Assembly: GCA_964034945.1 (NCBI GenBank)
Contig: OZ035960.1
Coordinates: 85,746,148-85,810,147, forward strand
Length of the DNA stretch: 64,000 nt
Direction: 5' to 3'
DNA from: Chrysopilus asiliformis
Taxonomy: Eukaryota; Arthropoda; Insecta; Diptera; Rhagionidae
Shown: positions 33,541-45,669 of the stretch, piece after piece
Position numbering within the stretch: position 1 is the stretch's first letter
How the letters are laid out: the number at the start of each line of letters is the position of its first letter
Translations under genes and position numbers: made by a program
Notes under the pieces: model-generated
Seen by the model: only the letters and a program-made list of their open reading frames with translations
Database searches by the model: none
Told to the model about the DNA's origin: nothing

Positions 33541-35041
33541 ATTCAAACCGCTTGTCGATGTATTCATCCATGTGATCAAACCTGAAACTAAAAATGAGTA
33601 AGTTTTTTTGGTGGACGCTTTAAGGTAAGAAAGAATTTCACTAATTTGATATATTTATATTTAACAACAATGGTAATGTTGAAATTATTTCGCGTAATTA
33701 AAACAACTATCAAATGGAGTTGGGAGGGAAGAAACTTCAGGCGGCGTCCAGGAATAACGTAACCTCAAACTAAGGCAGTATGTTCGAAAGATTTTTTTAT
33801 TAAATTCTTGGCAGGTCGTTTTACGGTCAGAAATGAAAAATTTGGAATCGATTGGTTAAATATTCATGGATGTTACAGTAATCAGCGCCATCTGTTGATA
33901 AGGAAAAACATTTCTCAAACTTCGTTTACCGTCAAAAATTTCAGGTGCAATTCCACCGAAATTCATTTCCCACCAAAAAATATATTTGCCAGAACACAAT
34001 TTCCAAGTCAACCCGAGTCGAATTTCCCAAAATTTCATTTAACTAATGGCAACATATTCAGGCAAGTTTATATTAATTTACACGCGAGAGAAACCGAATA
34101 CAAAAAATATTTCACCAGCTTTCGGAGTTCAAATGTTTCTTCCTTCTGCATCAGTCACGGATAAAAATCAAGCAAATTTTCTTGCTTATGAAGCTGAAAT
34201 CGTATGTAGTCAAAATTTAGCGCACGCATTTTGGATTAAAAATTGGCCGCATTTACAGTTTTTGGAAGAGGTAAATAAATAATTGCCCTGCGTAAGAAAC
34301 GTTTCTTATACCGTTTGGAATATTTCAAAAACTATTAAGTTTAGCAAAACTTTCCCCGCGTATGAATTAGACGTCATTGTGTATGGTCTTAAATGAAAGA
34401 CCATTGAAAAATAACTCAGAAAAAACAAAATGGTGACTAAAAAGGATGAAAAAAATATATTTTTCTTTTAAAGACAAGCTTTTATAAAAATAAAAAATAA
34501 TTTTACGTAGGCATTTGGCCTCAAAAACAAAAGCAAGATAAAAGTTAATATCCAAAAACTCTCAACGCTTTCATCGTGCTTTTATTTATGAGACCAAATC
34601 CCTACGTTTTTTTTTAAAAATTTTTTATTTCTAGTACACTTTAAAAGTTTTGTTTTAAATTGTTTGTTTGTTTGTCCGCTTGTGAGCCTCAAATCTTGTA
34701 ATCTAATTTTGATTCAGTCCCATTCATCCGATTGAATTGAAATTTTGCAGACATCGATACAATATTTTTAATACTTCGTCCTGGTTAGGATAACGGAACG
34801 CCCTTCCAGAATACTACACAAAATTTTCGGAAAAAATATCATCTGATAGTTTTTGGGGTGGCTGAATCCGAGACTGACGTTAAGAAGTCAGTAGGGATAG
34901 CGTAGGATCCTGTAAGGATAAAGTGATTATCCGTTTCCTCAAATTTTCCGGAAAAAGTCATTGAATCCGATTCTGGAGTCAAGAAGTGCGTAGATATATC
35001 TCAAAGGCAAGGATATATATTCGAAGACTAAAAAGTATATA
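33541..35041. other. Intergenic DNA, one unassigned frame
   Basis: A plus-strand ATG frame at 34046-34282 (starts MATYSGKFILIY) ends in GAG followed by a GT donor-like GTAAAT, so it might be an exon, but no partner exon was found. 34650-34860 resembles repeat DNA (TTTGTTTGTTTGTCCG, then GAATTGAAATTTTGCAGAC). Confidence 0.35.
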
Positions 35042-35946
35042 AAGGGTGTTTTTTTAGACGTGTGGTTTTCAAAAAGAAATAAAACGCATATAATTTAATG
35101 TTATGGCCAAGAGTTTAGCTTTACTATAAAGATAAGGGTTTGCCATTATGTTTTAAAAATGATTTCGGGCAAGTGGCCGCCGCGGGTGGCTCGAATAAAT
35201 TCCAGCCGAGAGACCCAATTTTCGACCACTTTTTGCAGCAATTGGGGCCGTATGTCAGCAATAACGCGCCGAATATTCTCTTCCAAGGCGTCAATCGTCT
35301 CGGGCTTATCTGCGTAGACAAGCGACTTCACATAACCCCACAAAAAATAGTCCAGCGGTGTTAAATCGCACGATCTTGGAGGCCACGCCGCGAGATAATG
35401 CGCTCACCAAAAGTTTCCTTCAATAAATTGATTGTTTCGTTGGCTGTATGGCATGTAGCGCCGTCTTGTTGGAACCAAAGGTCGTCCACATCAACATCCT
35501 CCAATTCAGGCACGAAAAAGTCATTTATCATGGCTCTATAGCGTTCCCCATTGACTGTAACATTATGGTCGGCTTCATTTTTGAAAAAATATGGACCAAT
35601 GATTCCCTCTGCCCATAGAGCACACCAAACAGTGACTTTTTGAGGATGTAACGGCGTTTGAAGAATGGCTTGTGGATTACCATCCCTCCAAATGCGACAA
35701 TTTTGCTTATTGACGTACCCATTCAACCAAAAGTAAGCTTCATCGCCGAACAAAATTTTCTTGTGAAAATCGGGATCGGTGGCCATATCGTTTTGGGCCC
35801 ATTCACCGAACGTGCAACGCGCTTGATGGTCGTTTGACGAAATGGCAAACCAAACTAAGCATAAATCAAGTGACAACTGTCAAAAAGACCAACTCCGAAA
35901 AAAGTAGTGCCAGATTGAAAACCACACGTCTAAAAAAAACACCCTT
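35042..35946 (-). mobile_element. Tc1/mariner-type element, truncated transposase
   Basis: It is flanked by TA on both sides (35040-35041 and 35947-35948). The inverted ends are AAGGGTGTTTTTTTAGACGT then GTGGTTTTCA. On the minus strand a transposase remnant keeps FGDEAYFWLNGYVNKQN (first catalytic Asp), WFQQDGATCHTA (second) and, after a frameshift near 35385, CDLTPLDYFLWGY (third). The N-terminal paired/HTH DNA-binding half is deleted, so the element cannot move by itself. Confidence 0.85.
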
Positions 35947-35948
35947 TA

Positions 35949-37480
35949 TAAGCATGGCGAAAGACAGACGTGATTTAAAGTTTATAGTCATAGTCCGGAT
36001 TCACACGATAAGTTTTCTGATTCCCGTCACGGCCAAACGAGGGCAAGAAGCGCAAGATGTAGGAAGGGCGAGAAGTTGGTGAATCACCAACTTTTGATTC
36101 ACCATAAGTTAATGCAAGTCCGTTTTCTCTATTCCTTTTTGCTCTCATTCGTATTAGCTCATATTAATTTACTACAAAAACTTTCATAAACGTCAAAAAG
36201 ACGCACGTCAAAACATTTACCGTGTAAATGACCGTGAATGATTCGTGAATGTTTAAAAGAGAATTGCTGTGATTCATGAATGAAAAAACTTATCGTGTGA
36301 ATCCGGTCATACTCATCAAATACAAAATGACTAAAGCTCAATTCAGACTAACGATTGCGATTACGGTTGAGCTTCCTCGACCAATGAGATCAAAGCTTTC
36401 ATTTTCTTATCGTTGAAAGCTTTAATCTCATTGGTCGAGAAACTTCAATCTTAATCGCAATCGTTAGTCTGAATTAAGTTTAAAACAGATAAAATAAAAT
36501 AAAATGTTTAAAGAAAGTTGTTTTTAAAAAAAAATCCTAAAACCAAAAAAAAAATTGGGTGCATTTCATTCAAATGTCTGCCTCCGTTTGCTTTTCAGTA
36601 GTAGTAATTTTGCAGCACATTTTCGTAATTTTGCAGTACAACTTAACGAACAACGGTTTCAAGTGCTTCGAAGGTAGAAAAAAAACTTCTTTATGTACAA
36701 TACAGTTTTTCTGTTAGGATTTCTTGAAAAGGGAAAACGCAAACAGCTTTTTGATAATTATCATTTTATATTTTGTTGAAAATAAGTAAAAATATCTTAA
36801 CAGTACGATCCTAAACATTTACAATTACAAATCAATTTCTTTTACACGGATATTGAAAAAAAAAACTCATTATAAATTAAATAAAACTTTCTTTGAGTAA
36901 AATATATATATTAAAAGCTATCCCAAAGTTTAACATAATCACAAAAATATTTATGCGGTTTCTATGCAATATAAAAGTGTTGGAATATGGACGAAAAGAA
37001 TATTAACAATGAAAATTTACATTAATATCGATCACAAAGTACTAAAAAGTGATTGCGAAATATTTAAGTCTTACACAATTACCATAACATTTATTTTTTA
37101 GTTATTTGTAATTACTTCTTTTTTTTGTTTTCCTTAAAAGTTAAAAATTCCTTTGATCCTACATTTCTTATTTTCACGTTGAAAAATTATGAAATAAGTT
37201 AATATGCATTTATATTTTATACATATCAAAAATGAAAAAAAAAAAAAAAAAAAATGCTATTTAAAAAAATGTGCATGAAGAGTTCAAAAACAACTTGTAT
37301 TCTTATATTGATATTGAGCTCACAGAGATTCTGAGACAAAAAATATCTTTTATCTTGATTACGAGTGAAAATTGTTCGTAATAATACGATGGCAATAGTA
37401 ATATTTTCCAATAGAACGTAATTCTTTATTATATTCATGGACACTCTACTCCATTTAACACTTATCAGAAAATAGTTTAC
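35949..37480. other. 3' flank of GOLIM4 with foldback MITE
   Basis: AT-rich sequence with a foldback at 36332-36482 (listed separately). The part nearest 37480 is probably GOLIM4 3' UTR. AATAAA on the minus strand lies near 37088-37094, but I cannot fix the true poly(A) site. Confidence 0.4.
36332..36482. mobile_element. 150-bp foldback MITE
   Basis: Left arm CAATTCAGACTAACGATTGC and right arm GCAATCGTTAGTCTGAATT are complementary. Further pairs (CTCGACCAATGAGAT with ATCTCATTGGTCGAG, GAAAGCTTT-type words at the centre) make almost the whole element a hairpin. Confidence 0.7.
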
Positions 37481-40400
37481 TTAATTCCGTACAGCATGGC
37501 CTTCTTGTTGTCTGGCAGCTGGATTGGAATAATCATCTGTAAATAAAAATATCTGGTGTTAACAGCACATAAAAATCTACGTCCCTGCGCAATTTACGCT
37601 ATACTCAGATGAATAAAATATTAGTTTAAAGAGGATCTTTTTGTTACAACATCTAAAATATCTCAATAACGGTAAATGGTAAATGGTATTGATTTACGGT
37701 AAATTTAAAAGGCAAAAATATTTATAGGTTTTCTAACTTTAAAATTTTTAATTTTTTCTTGAACTGTTTTTTCAAGAAACTGTTAATATATGAGCGATTT
37801 TCTCATATTGAAATATCTCAATAACGACAAAAAAGCGGATAAATGTAAAAGGAAAAATAGTATAAAATGTTATTCTCTTTAATTATCTAATACAATGAAC
37901 CACCGTAACACCGTTATTTATCGAGATAATCGCAAAAAGTTGATTTTTTTAAATAACGGTTTGAGATATCGAGTTCTAGTAAGATACAGAGTGTTAAAAA
38001 TTCCATGGTCTTAAATTTTTGTCATACATAAGACCACTGAAAGTCGCTTAGTTTCGGAGTAAAAAACGAAAAACGTAATTACGTTTTTTTAAAAGTCGCC
38101 ATATTGGGCAATCCCGGTTAACGAGTATTCACCAAAAGTTGATAATGAAGTCCCACTCTGAAAAACTTCATGGCTCTAAAGTAGCTTTTGAGACATCTTG
38201 TACATAGACAAACCGACTGATTGACGACAGGCTGACAGAAAGACAATCACCCCTATTCCCGTAACCGGCGGGACGTGTATACGCCACGCAAGTTTTATCT
38301 CGATCGAATGAAATTTTCTTATTCTAGTAGACGTAGAAACGCAGTTTTATTCAGCCCCGCGCTGGCTATTTTGACAGTTTTGCTGATTTGATACGCATGA
38401 AGTTTTATTTGTTCAATTAAATGATTGTACTGCGTCTAGTTAGTTTTTCCTGACCTTCAAAACTTATATTTAGTTAAAATTCATTGAATGTAAACATAAA
38501 TTTCACATTTTTATTCAAACTTTCTATTTAATTGATTGGCCCCGCAACGACTTACTCGCGGGAAATAAATCTATGGATAAGTAAAAACATTCACGGGTGC
38601 GTTTAGTGTAATACGGAAAGTAAAACGTTTTCAGCACCACGGCACACGCCGGGACAATTGCGTTTAGCAGAATGCAAATTTTCTGCGGAAAACGCCAAAT
38701 CCCGCGGCGTACACGTCCCGCCGGTTACGAGAATAGGGCTGAATATAAAATGAACGACTCGAAGTGTTCGGGAAATGTTCCTCAGGCAAAATAACGAGAT
38801 CGAAATTTTTCATGATCAAAATAGTTTTTAGTGGGCCAGTAGTTGGGCATCTCTGCTTTATATAATAAGGGGCTTCCTAACATATAAAATACGGGACGCT
38901 AATTTTCGTCAGTTTCGAACCCCGCTTTTCCCTCCGTACCTCTGGGACACGTTTTTTACGAGTTTTGACCAGCGATGTCCCCCTACTACAATCGTAGTAA
39001 ATCTACTACTATTTTGACCTTCAAAAGCTTCAGTGCGTAGTAAATCAAATCTACTACTATTTTTTTTGTAAAATACATGAATCAACCAAAAAATTGTATT
39101 ATACATGTTAAATGTAAAAAGCTTCTAACGATGTTGGTATTATGAATGATAAAGCTATTTAGCTTTAGTTATACAAATTGGTATATCGGCATACCTATGC
39201 CTACCTATACCTAGAAAAGGTTTTTTTTTTTGAAAATCTGCTACTATTAGTATCAATCTACTACTATTTTTGGTCCAATCTATGTACTTCCCTCCTCAGG
39301 CAAATTGGGGCTTTCGAGTTTTGACAAGAAGTTTTCGAATTTTGACAACAAAAATTTTGACAACAAAAATGGGGAGGAAGTGTTCCAATTAAATATTGAT
39401 GTATGGAAAGTTATATCAAATCATATTCTAAAAACATTTTCCCTTTAATGTTTTTTTTTTGATGCAACACGCATCAAAATAAAATAGTTTTCAATAAAAT
39501 CGAAAAAAAACTGTTTTATGTGAAGAGTTTCCATTTTTCCCGTTCAAGAAGTTAGCCTTTTTTTTAGAAAGCATTTGTACAAAATTACAAGTCATTAGTT
39601 CAATTCGTTCGAGAATCATTGTGTTTTTTTTAATTTTTATTTATTTACTCCATTAGGCTTTTACAAAATATTCTTTGTAGTAAAGTAATAATATGGTAAT
39701 AGTATAATTGTATTTAAAATTATTTTATTTGAAATTACTTTGTGCTAGATTACATTTGGCTTAAATAAGCCAATCCTGTTTGCATATGCTACACAAGCTT
39801 ACATGGGTGTGTGTGGACTCAAACCATTGAAATTGCTGTTGCTCATATACTTCCCAAGATCTTTACCTGCTGACGGTCAGAACGGAAATGATTTCTGCCT
39901 ACTACTTTTCCCAAACCGGTTCACACGCTTTCAATGTATGTAGATTGTCGATAAGCCATGATTTCGAGTGGCAATTGTTCCCTCCGCAATCGTTTCTCCC
40001 GAAAATCGGCTTAAGTAAGCCCGAAAGTTGCCAAGTCTAATCGTTCACTTAGAGTGAAATGCGATACTGTAGCCGTCCGCGTGAGTGCACGGCATGGAAT
40101 TTTAAAGGGGAATTTGCTCCTGGAGTGGGACGATCGCAACAACTTTTGGTGGAAATCCGTTTACCGAAAGTAACCAAAATGACGACTTTTAAAAATCGCA
40201 ATTTCGTTTTTTGCCATTTACTCCCAAACAAAGCGTTTTCAGTAGTCTTCTTTATCACGAAAGTTGAAGACTAGAGAGGAGTAGATATCTTTAATATCTT
40301 TAATTCTTCTTTTAACTGTTGTTTTTTTTTTTCGAAAAACTGTTAGTTTGCAAGCAATTCGCAAACGGCTATTTTTTAATTTTTAATGAAAATATCTCAA

Positions 40401-43400
40401 CAATGATAAAAAAAAACAGGAAAACGATACAAAACAAATTTGTGGGAATCGTCATTCTTTTTAATTAGTCTCGGACTTTAAAGTACCGAAAAACCGTTCG
40501 TTTTCGAGATAGTCAGAAAAAACAATTTTTTTAAATAACGGTATATCGCGATAACGATTTGAGATATGGAGTTCTAGTAAAAGACAGTGAAAAGACAATT
40601 TCCTTCGATTTTGATATAAAGACCATGCATAAGCAGATCAAGAGCTTTTCGTCGAAAGCTTTCGTGGAAATTGGGTACAGGATGTCTTTTTTTTTAATTT
40701 TTATAGCAAAAGTTTTCTGCATCATTTTAAAGATATTTTACATGCCAGAATTTACTTTCGTTTTTTTAATTTTTGAAAAACTATTGGTTGTCTAGGGCAG
40801 TGCTCCGCAACCTTTATTTGCATACGGCACACAAATTTTTTTTCTGGAAATCCGGGGCACACCACAAAAGAAAATATAAAAAAATTTGTGTATAAAATAT
40901 TTATAATGAAAAAATTAAAAAAAAATCCTGAAAGAATTATTAAATAGCTATTTGATATGTTTACCGCTGCACACCTAATATAATTTCCCGGCACACTGGT
41001 TTCGGAGCACTGGTCTAGGGTTTGCCTCATTCACGCTTTAAGTTCGCCCGGATCGAAATTCTAATGTTTTAATAAAAAATTATAAAACTTACCATCTTCT
41101 TCCTCCTCGTTAGCTTCCTCGAGATGCATATCGTCTGGGAAACCCGGTTCCTTGCCCTGATCAGCCACAATTTCATTCATTAGCTTATCATCTCCATCTA
41201 ATAGACTTTTCTCATGTTTATTACCGATGTCGACGTCATCATCATCATCATTTCCGTCGTTTTTATTCTTGTTATTTCTACCGATCAATTTCGTGTCGTA
41301 CAAATTATTCGTATCGTCCTCAGCCGCATTGTTCATATTTTCTAGGACCTCCTGCAAGTGATCTTTGCCGTCATTTTTCTCGTCGGCAATATTTAAATCA
41401 TCTTTGACTTCATGTGCAACGTTTTCCTGTTCTGTTTCGTCACGTTTACCACCAACTTCGTCAACAACGTTAGCATAACGATTGTTATTATTATTATTAC
41501 CATTGAAAAGATTATTTTCATTCTTGATCATTGCGTCGAAATTTGCCGGCACGGGAACCACACCCACTGGTATCTGTTTCGACTTGGCCCGCCCGCTAGA
41601 TTCTTTTTGGCGACTATTTGCTCGTGTACTCGACCGTTTTATTTTATCTGACGTCAATGGACTTCCAGAGCTCGAAATAAATGGTACGGCTTGCGCCTGT
41701 TTATTTAAATCTTCTGATGTTTTATTTTGGTGTGCTGTTGGCGTCGATGTTTTACCTGACATTGGCGGTGGATGTTGTAATACATTATTGTTATCAATTC
41801 TATTATCAACATTATTAGAATTACTATGATCATTACTATTTTTATTTATATTTGGAACTGGATCGTCATTATTAACCAATGGCTTTGGTATTATCTGAAA
41901 ATTTTCAACAGAATTAATGACAGAACCGTCACGTAGATGAAATGAACGTTGATTCGTTTGTTGGCCATTACCATTACCATCTTTGCTAACATTAATTGTC
42001 TTGTTAGTATCATGCAATCTACTATTACTTATGTTATTTGATATTTTTATTGGTATCTTATATAAATCTTCACTCACTGGTATTTGTTCATTAAAGAATT
42101 TTTCAATTCCCGATTTTAATGGTTCGACTTTTGGCTCTAGAATCCTATTACCATTATCATCATAGTCATCTTGTGGATGATAACTACAATGTCTTTTATA
42201 ATTATTAATTACTTTCTCTAAATTGCTTAATCGCATTCGTAACGTATCCATTTCTGGATTTTTATTATTCACTTCCGTTGTCTTACGAAGACTCTCCCTT
42301 AGTCGTTGATTTTCATTTTCCAAACTGCTATATTTTGCCTGAAAAGAAAGATATGTTGGAAAATGAACAAATAACAATTTTTATGATAAAAGTTATTTAT
42401 AGAAATTGAATTTAGTAAATATTATTGAACAAAATCCGAAGCGTATTATGTTTAATTCGATAAGAATAATCGGAGATGAATTTATATACTTAAAGCGTCG
42501 GCAGTAACCACAAAGTGCGAGAAACATAGATTTAACCACTGATTACATATTTTTCAAAAATTTAGCTGTTTATTTTAGCTTCACGAGAAAACATCTCAAC
42601 AGTTTTCGGTGAAATGTTATACACAGAATCTACCTTTTCCTCTCTTCTTTGATACCCCTCGCCTGATCAATTTTGAAACCTTTGACCAATTGAAAAATCG
42701 TTTTTTTATATTGTTGCAGACAAGCCTCTGTTATTTAAAAAAAAACGCCACAAAAATGTGCCAACCATGCCCCACCCTCCCTTAACCCATACTCTGCTAT
42801 CTCTTGAACCACTAAAGCAATTTTTATTCGGTTTTTACCATTAAATAATTCGCGGCAGTATATAGTAAGAACCCCAGGAGAATAAAGAAGCCATAGTATT
42901 CCTGTAAGGATAACGAAAATATCATTTGCTCTGCTTGTTCCCTAAAAAATCACCATTAGGCGGGGTTTAAGATGGATGCTACGTACTCAACACCAAACCT
43001 AGTTATAGTTAGCAAAATCAGGCTTGGTGTGCATTAATTTACGCATGTGTATTTATTACCTTTAAATTTTACGCTCTTTGACTTTGATTAGTACTTCTTC
43101 TATGAGCTAGTCGAGACGTGCCACTGAGAATTTCCTCAGGCTGGAACATGATTTCCGAGGTATCAATATGTTGGGAACGAGCTAGTTTTCATAATTTGAG
43201 ATTTGATAAGTAGACAACAATAGAATTTGCACATGACTTTCTTATACAAAATCTGCGTTTTTGCGCAATTTACACTACAACCCGACGAACAAAGTTTTAG
43301 TTTATATACAAATAAGAAATTTTTCTTTTACAAAATCTTAAAAATCTCGATAACGGTAAAAGATATTGCTTAAAAAGGATAAAGAATACCGTCAGTTATA

Positions 43401-44427
43401 CCAGAGATTATGTAAATAAAGATCAGAATCCTAGAACAAATATTAGGTCCCAAAAACATCCGACAGCGGAAATGGAATGTTTAGTATGCCTTGCATCAAT
43501 AAAAATATTTGAATTGCATGCGTTATTTGATTAAGATTCAAAACTCCACAGTATTTTCCATACATTTTGAAAGTTCTATGACAAAAAGTACAAAAATTTG
43601 TGTTCCGTGAATTTTATTCCCTTGCTCATTGCGTCAAATGGTTTTCGTTAACAATTACTCGACTTTCTCGACTTTTCTTTTCATTCAAGCATGCCAGAAT
43701 ATTACCTTACAATCTCTATTAAGATTTTTCTGTCATTAAAAGTATATCATAATGTTATATTATTTTTGTGGATGTTTTCACAAGCAAAAACTTCCTCCTG
43801 GTCAAGCATGCTGCAATTAATCAGAAATGATTCAATGGTTAAACACAAATTACCTTCCAATGTTCTACATCCTTGTCGTGTTGAGATTTTGATTGTTGTA
43901 TTTGAGATTGTACAGAGTTCACCTTATTCTTCATGCCATTGATCTCTTCTAGTTGATTCTTTTTTGATTTCGCACAATCCTCAATCAGGTCAGTGTGCTC
44001 GCTCTGCAGTAGCTTGTAATGTTGCTGCAACGAATCGAAGCGAACACCAGCCTCCAAAGTCGCCTTGGAATGTATATCTTTCTGCTCCTTGGCTTTCTGC
44101 TCAAACATTTGTTTGGCTTCTAAATGCTCTTTTCGTTCACCTTCTAGCGACTTCTCCAACATAGATTTGTGTTCCACGATGGCTGTCAAGAAAAAGAAAG
44201 TTGCAGTTAGTAGGGCTCGAACAAACCCACATTTCCGGCTTATTCTTACTTTGCATTCTGGTGTTGAGCGCCTCCTGCTGTTGTTCACAGCGCAGTCTTA
44301 ATTGCCGAGATTCGTCAAGCTGTTGCTGCGAACTATGGAATATGGCTATAAATCCAACCATCAAAATAAGGGCTGTTAAGCCAACAAAAAAGCGGCCACC
44401 CCCCCGCGCTAACCGCGGAGCAGTCAT
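37481..44427 (-). CDS. GOLIM4: GOLIM4/GPP130-like Golgi membrane protein
   Basis: Type II membrane protein of the cis-Golgi that cycles to endosomes. Exons (minus): 44427-44250, 44182-43854, 42338-41093 and 37536-37481. All are GT-AG and phases agree (602 aa; human GOLIM4 about 696). The short basic N-terminus MTAPRLARGGGR is followed by a signal anchor FFVGLTALILMVGFIAIF (13-30). A long coiled coil follows, with the conserved EHKSMLEKSLEGERKEH segment that matches vertebrate GOLIM4. Then comes a low-complexity Asn-rich and acidic region ending DDYSNPAARQQEGHAVRN. The related GOLM1/GOLM2 family is the alternative, but the LEKSL..ER.EH block favours GOLIM4. The last intron (3.6 kb) holds at least four repeats. 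Confidence 0.85.
38251..38738. mobile_element. MITE with CCCTATTC ends, in GOLIM4 intron
   Basis: CCCTATTCCCGTAACCGGCG then GGACGTGTA at the left is inverted as TACACGTCCCGCCGGTTACG then AGAATAGGG at the right, giving TIRs of about 30 bp. It is non-coding. Confidence 0.75.
39340..39620 (-). repeat. Diverged HINE relative, in GOLIM4 intron
   Basis: TCCAATTAAATATTGATGTA, AAATCATATTCTAAA, CCGTTCAAGAAGTTAG and ACAAAATTACAAGTC parallel the order of HINE words on the minus strand. No GTCY tract remains. Confidence 0.45.
39752..40045. mobile_element. Second copy of the MITE at 24133
   Basis: Inverted relative to 24133-24494. It shares GATTACATTTGGCTTAAATA, CTGCTGACGGTCAGAACG and CGATAAGCCATGATTTCGAG. 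The end is slightly degraded (CAAGTCTAATCG in place of the normal TIR). Confidence 0.75.
40798..41012. mobile_element. 215-bp hAT MITE, in GOLIM4 intron
   Basis: Ends CAGTGCTCCGCAACC and GGTTTCGGAGCACTG. A perfect 8-bp target duplication GTCTAGGG lies on both sides (40790-40797 and 41013-41020). It is 81 bp from the exon 3 donor of GOLIM4. Confidence 0.85.
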
Positions 44428-44698
44428 TCTACTGTATTTTTCTATTTTCAATTCCACTAATTAATCGTACTATCGGGATTCGTTCTCTGCACTATTAAAG
44501 GACGCCAGTTTCATGTAAAAAAAGCATAATATCGAAAAACGTATTTTGTAAAACTAGACTTTTCGAACGTCAACAGTACGATGTTACCAGTTATATAAAA
44601 TTGCCACCGTTCGAGAGCCTCTGGCAAGGAGACTAGAGCACCTGTATGAGGCAAGTTAATTTTCACACAATTTTGAATGTGAGAGAGCCTGCAAACCA

Positions 44699-45375
44699 GG
44701 GGCCTTATCAGGGAACTCGAATCGAAAGTGAAATGTACGGAAAATTCTAAAACGGTATCAGCTAACTCGATTTCGATCAAATATTTGTCATTCATTTTCG
44801 GAAATTTACTCGAATAGGTTGCAGTCGTCGGATTTGAAACTCGAAAACGAAATATGAGTAGTTTTAATGTTTTTTTATTTCATTTAAGGGTATTTTAAAT
44901 ACTAAATATAAATGAAATATAAATGTTCGTTGTCCTTTGGTCCAATAATGTTGATGTGTGTTCCATCAACACATCCTATAACTCCATTTTATCATTTTCT
45001 ATACCATTTTGGAGGCAACGCTAACGCATCACTTTTATCCCGTACATATTTTCTGATAATCCTTGGACTGGAAACGCCGTCATCACTTTTATCACTGATA
45101 TCCCGACACTTGAAAATGCCCGACACTTATTATTTTTTCAACAACAAAAAAAAAACGGAAAAATGAGTAAACAATTTGAAATCGTATAGCTTATATTGAC
45201 AGCTAAATATAAGCACGAATTTATCAAGCTACCAGCAGGTTCCTTGTTTTCGATTAATTTTTGGCAGTACATTTTACTCGAAACGAAAGTTTTACATGAT
45301 ACCAATGAAATCCGTTTTCGAGTGCGGTGTTCGAGTCGATTTGATTTTCGATTCGAGATACATGATAAAGCCCCA
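44699..45375 (-). mobile_element. PIF/Harbinger relic with nuclease fragment
   Basis: The inverted ends are GGGGCCTTATCAGGGAACTC then GAATCGAAA (left) and TTTTCGATTCGAGATACATG then ATAAAGCCCC (right). On the minus strand the interior still encodes SSPRIIRKYVRDKSDALAL and, after stops, GVIGCVDGTHINIIGPK. The GCVDGTH block carries the first catalytic Asp of Harbinger nucleases. Multiple stops make it dead. Confidence 0.75.
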
Positions 45376-45669
45376 GAGTGCAGCTAAACGAACGATAATA
45401 GACTTACCCCCCAATTCTATGTAATAGTTAAGAGTCTCTTAACTTGTTAACTGGCGTTAAGAGGAAATCAATAGAATTTGCTATTCTGGTTAACAAGTTA
45501 AGAGACGTCAAATAAACTGACGTCTCTTAACTTTTGCGGAGAGTTTTGTTAAGAGATTTTCGTATTCTGGGTAAAAATTAACGGACGATTCTAACTTCAA
45601 AAACCTCTTAACTTAAAAGGACCTCACTTTTAAGTTAAGATCTCTTAACTCGTTTTTGTAAAATAATTT

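Noticed and set aside
34046..34282. Possible exon of an unknown gene
   Set aside because: Open frame with ATG and a donor-like end, but no partner exon, no known motif and no second line of support.
41412..41829. Plus-strand hydrophobic frames antisense to GOLIM4
   Set aside because: They are shadows of the Asn/Asp-rich GOLIM4 exon 3 on the other strand.
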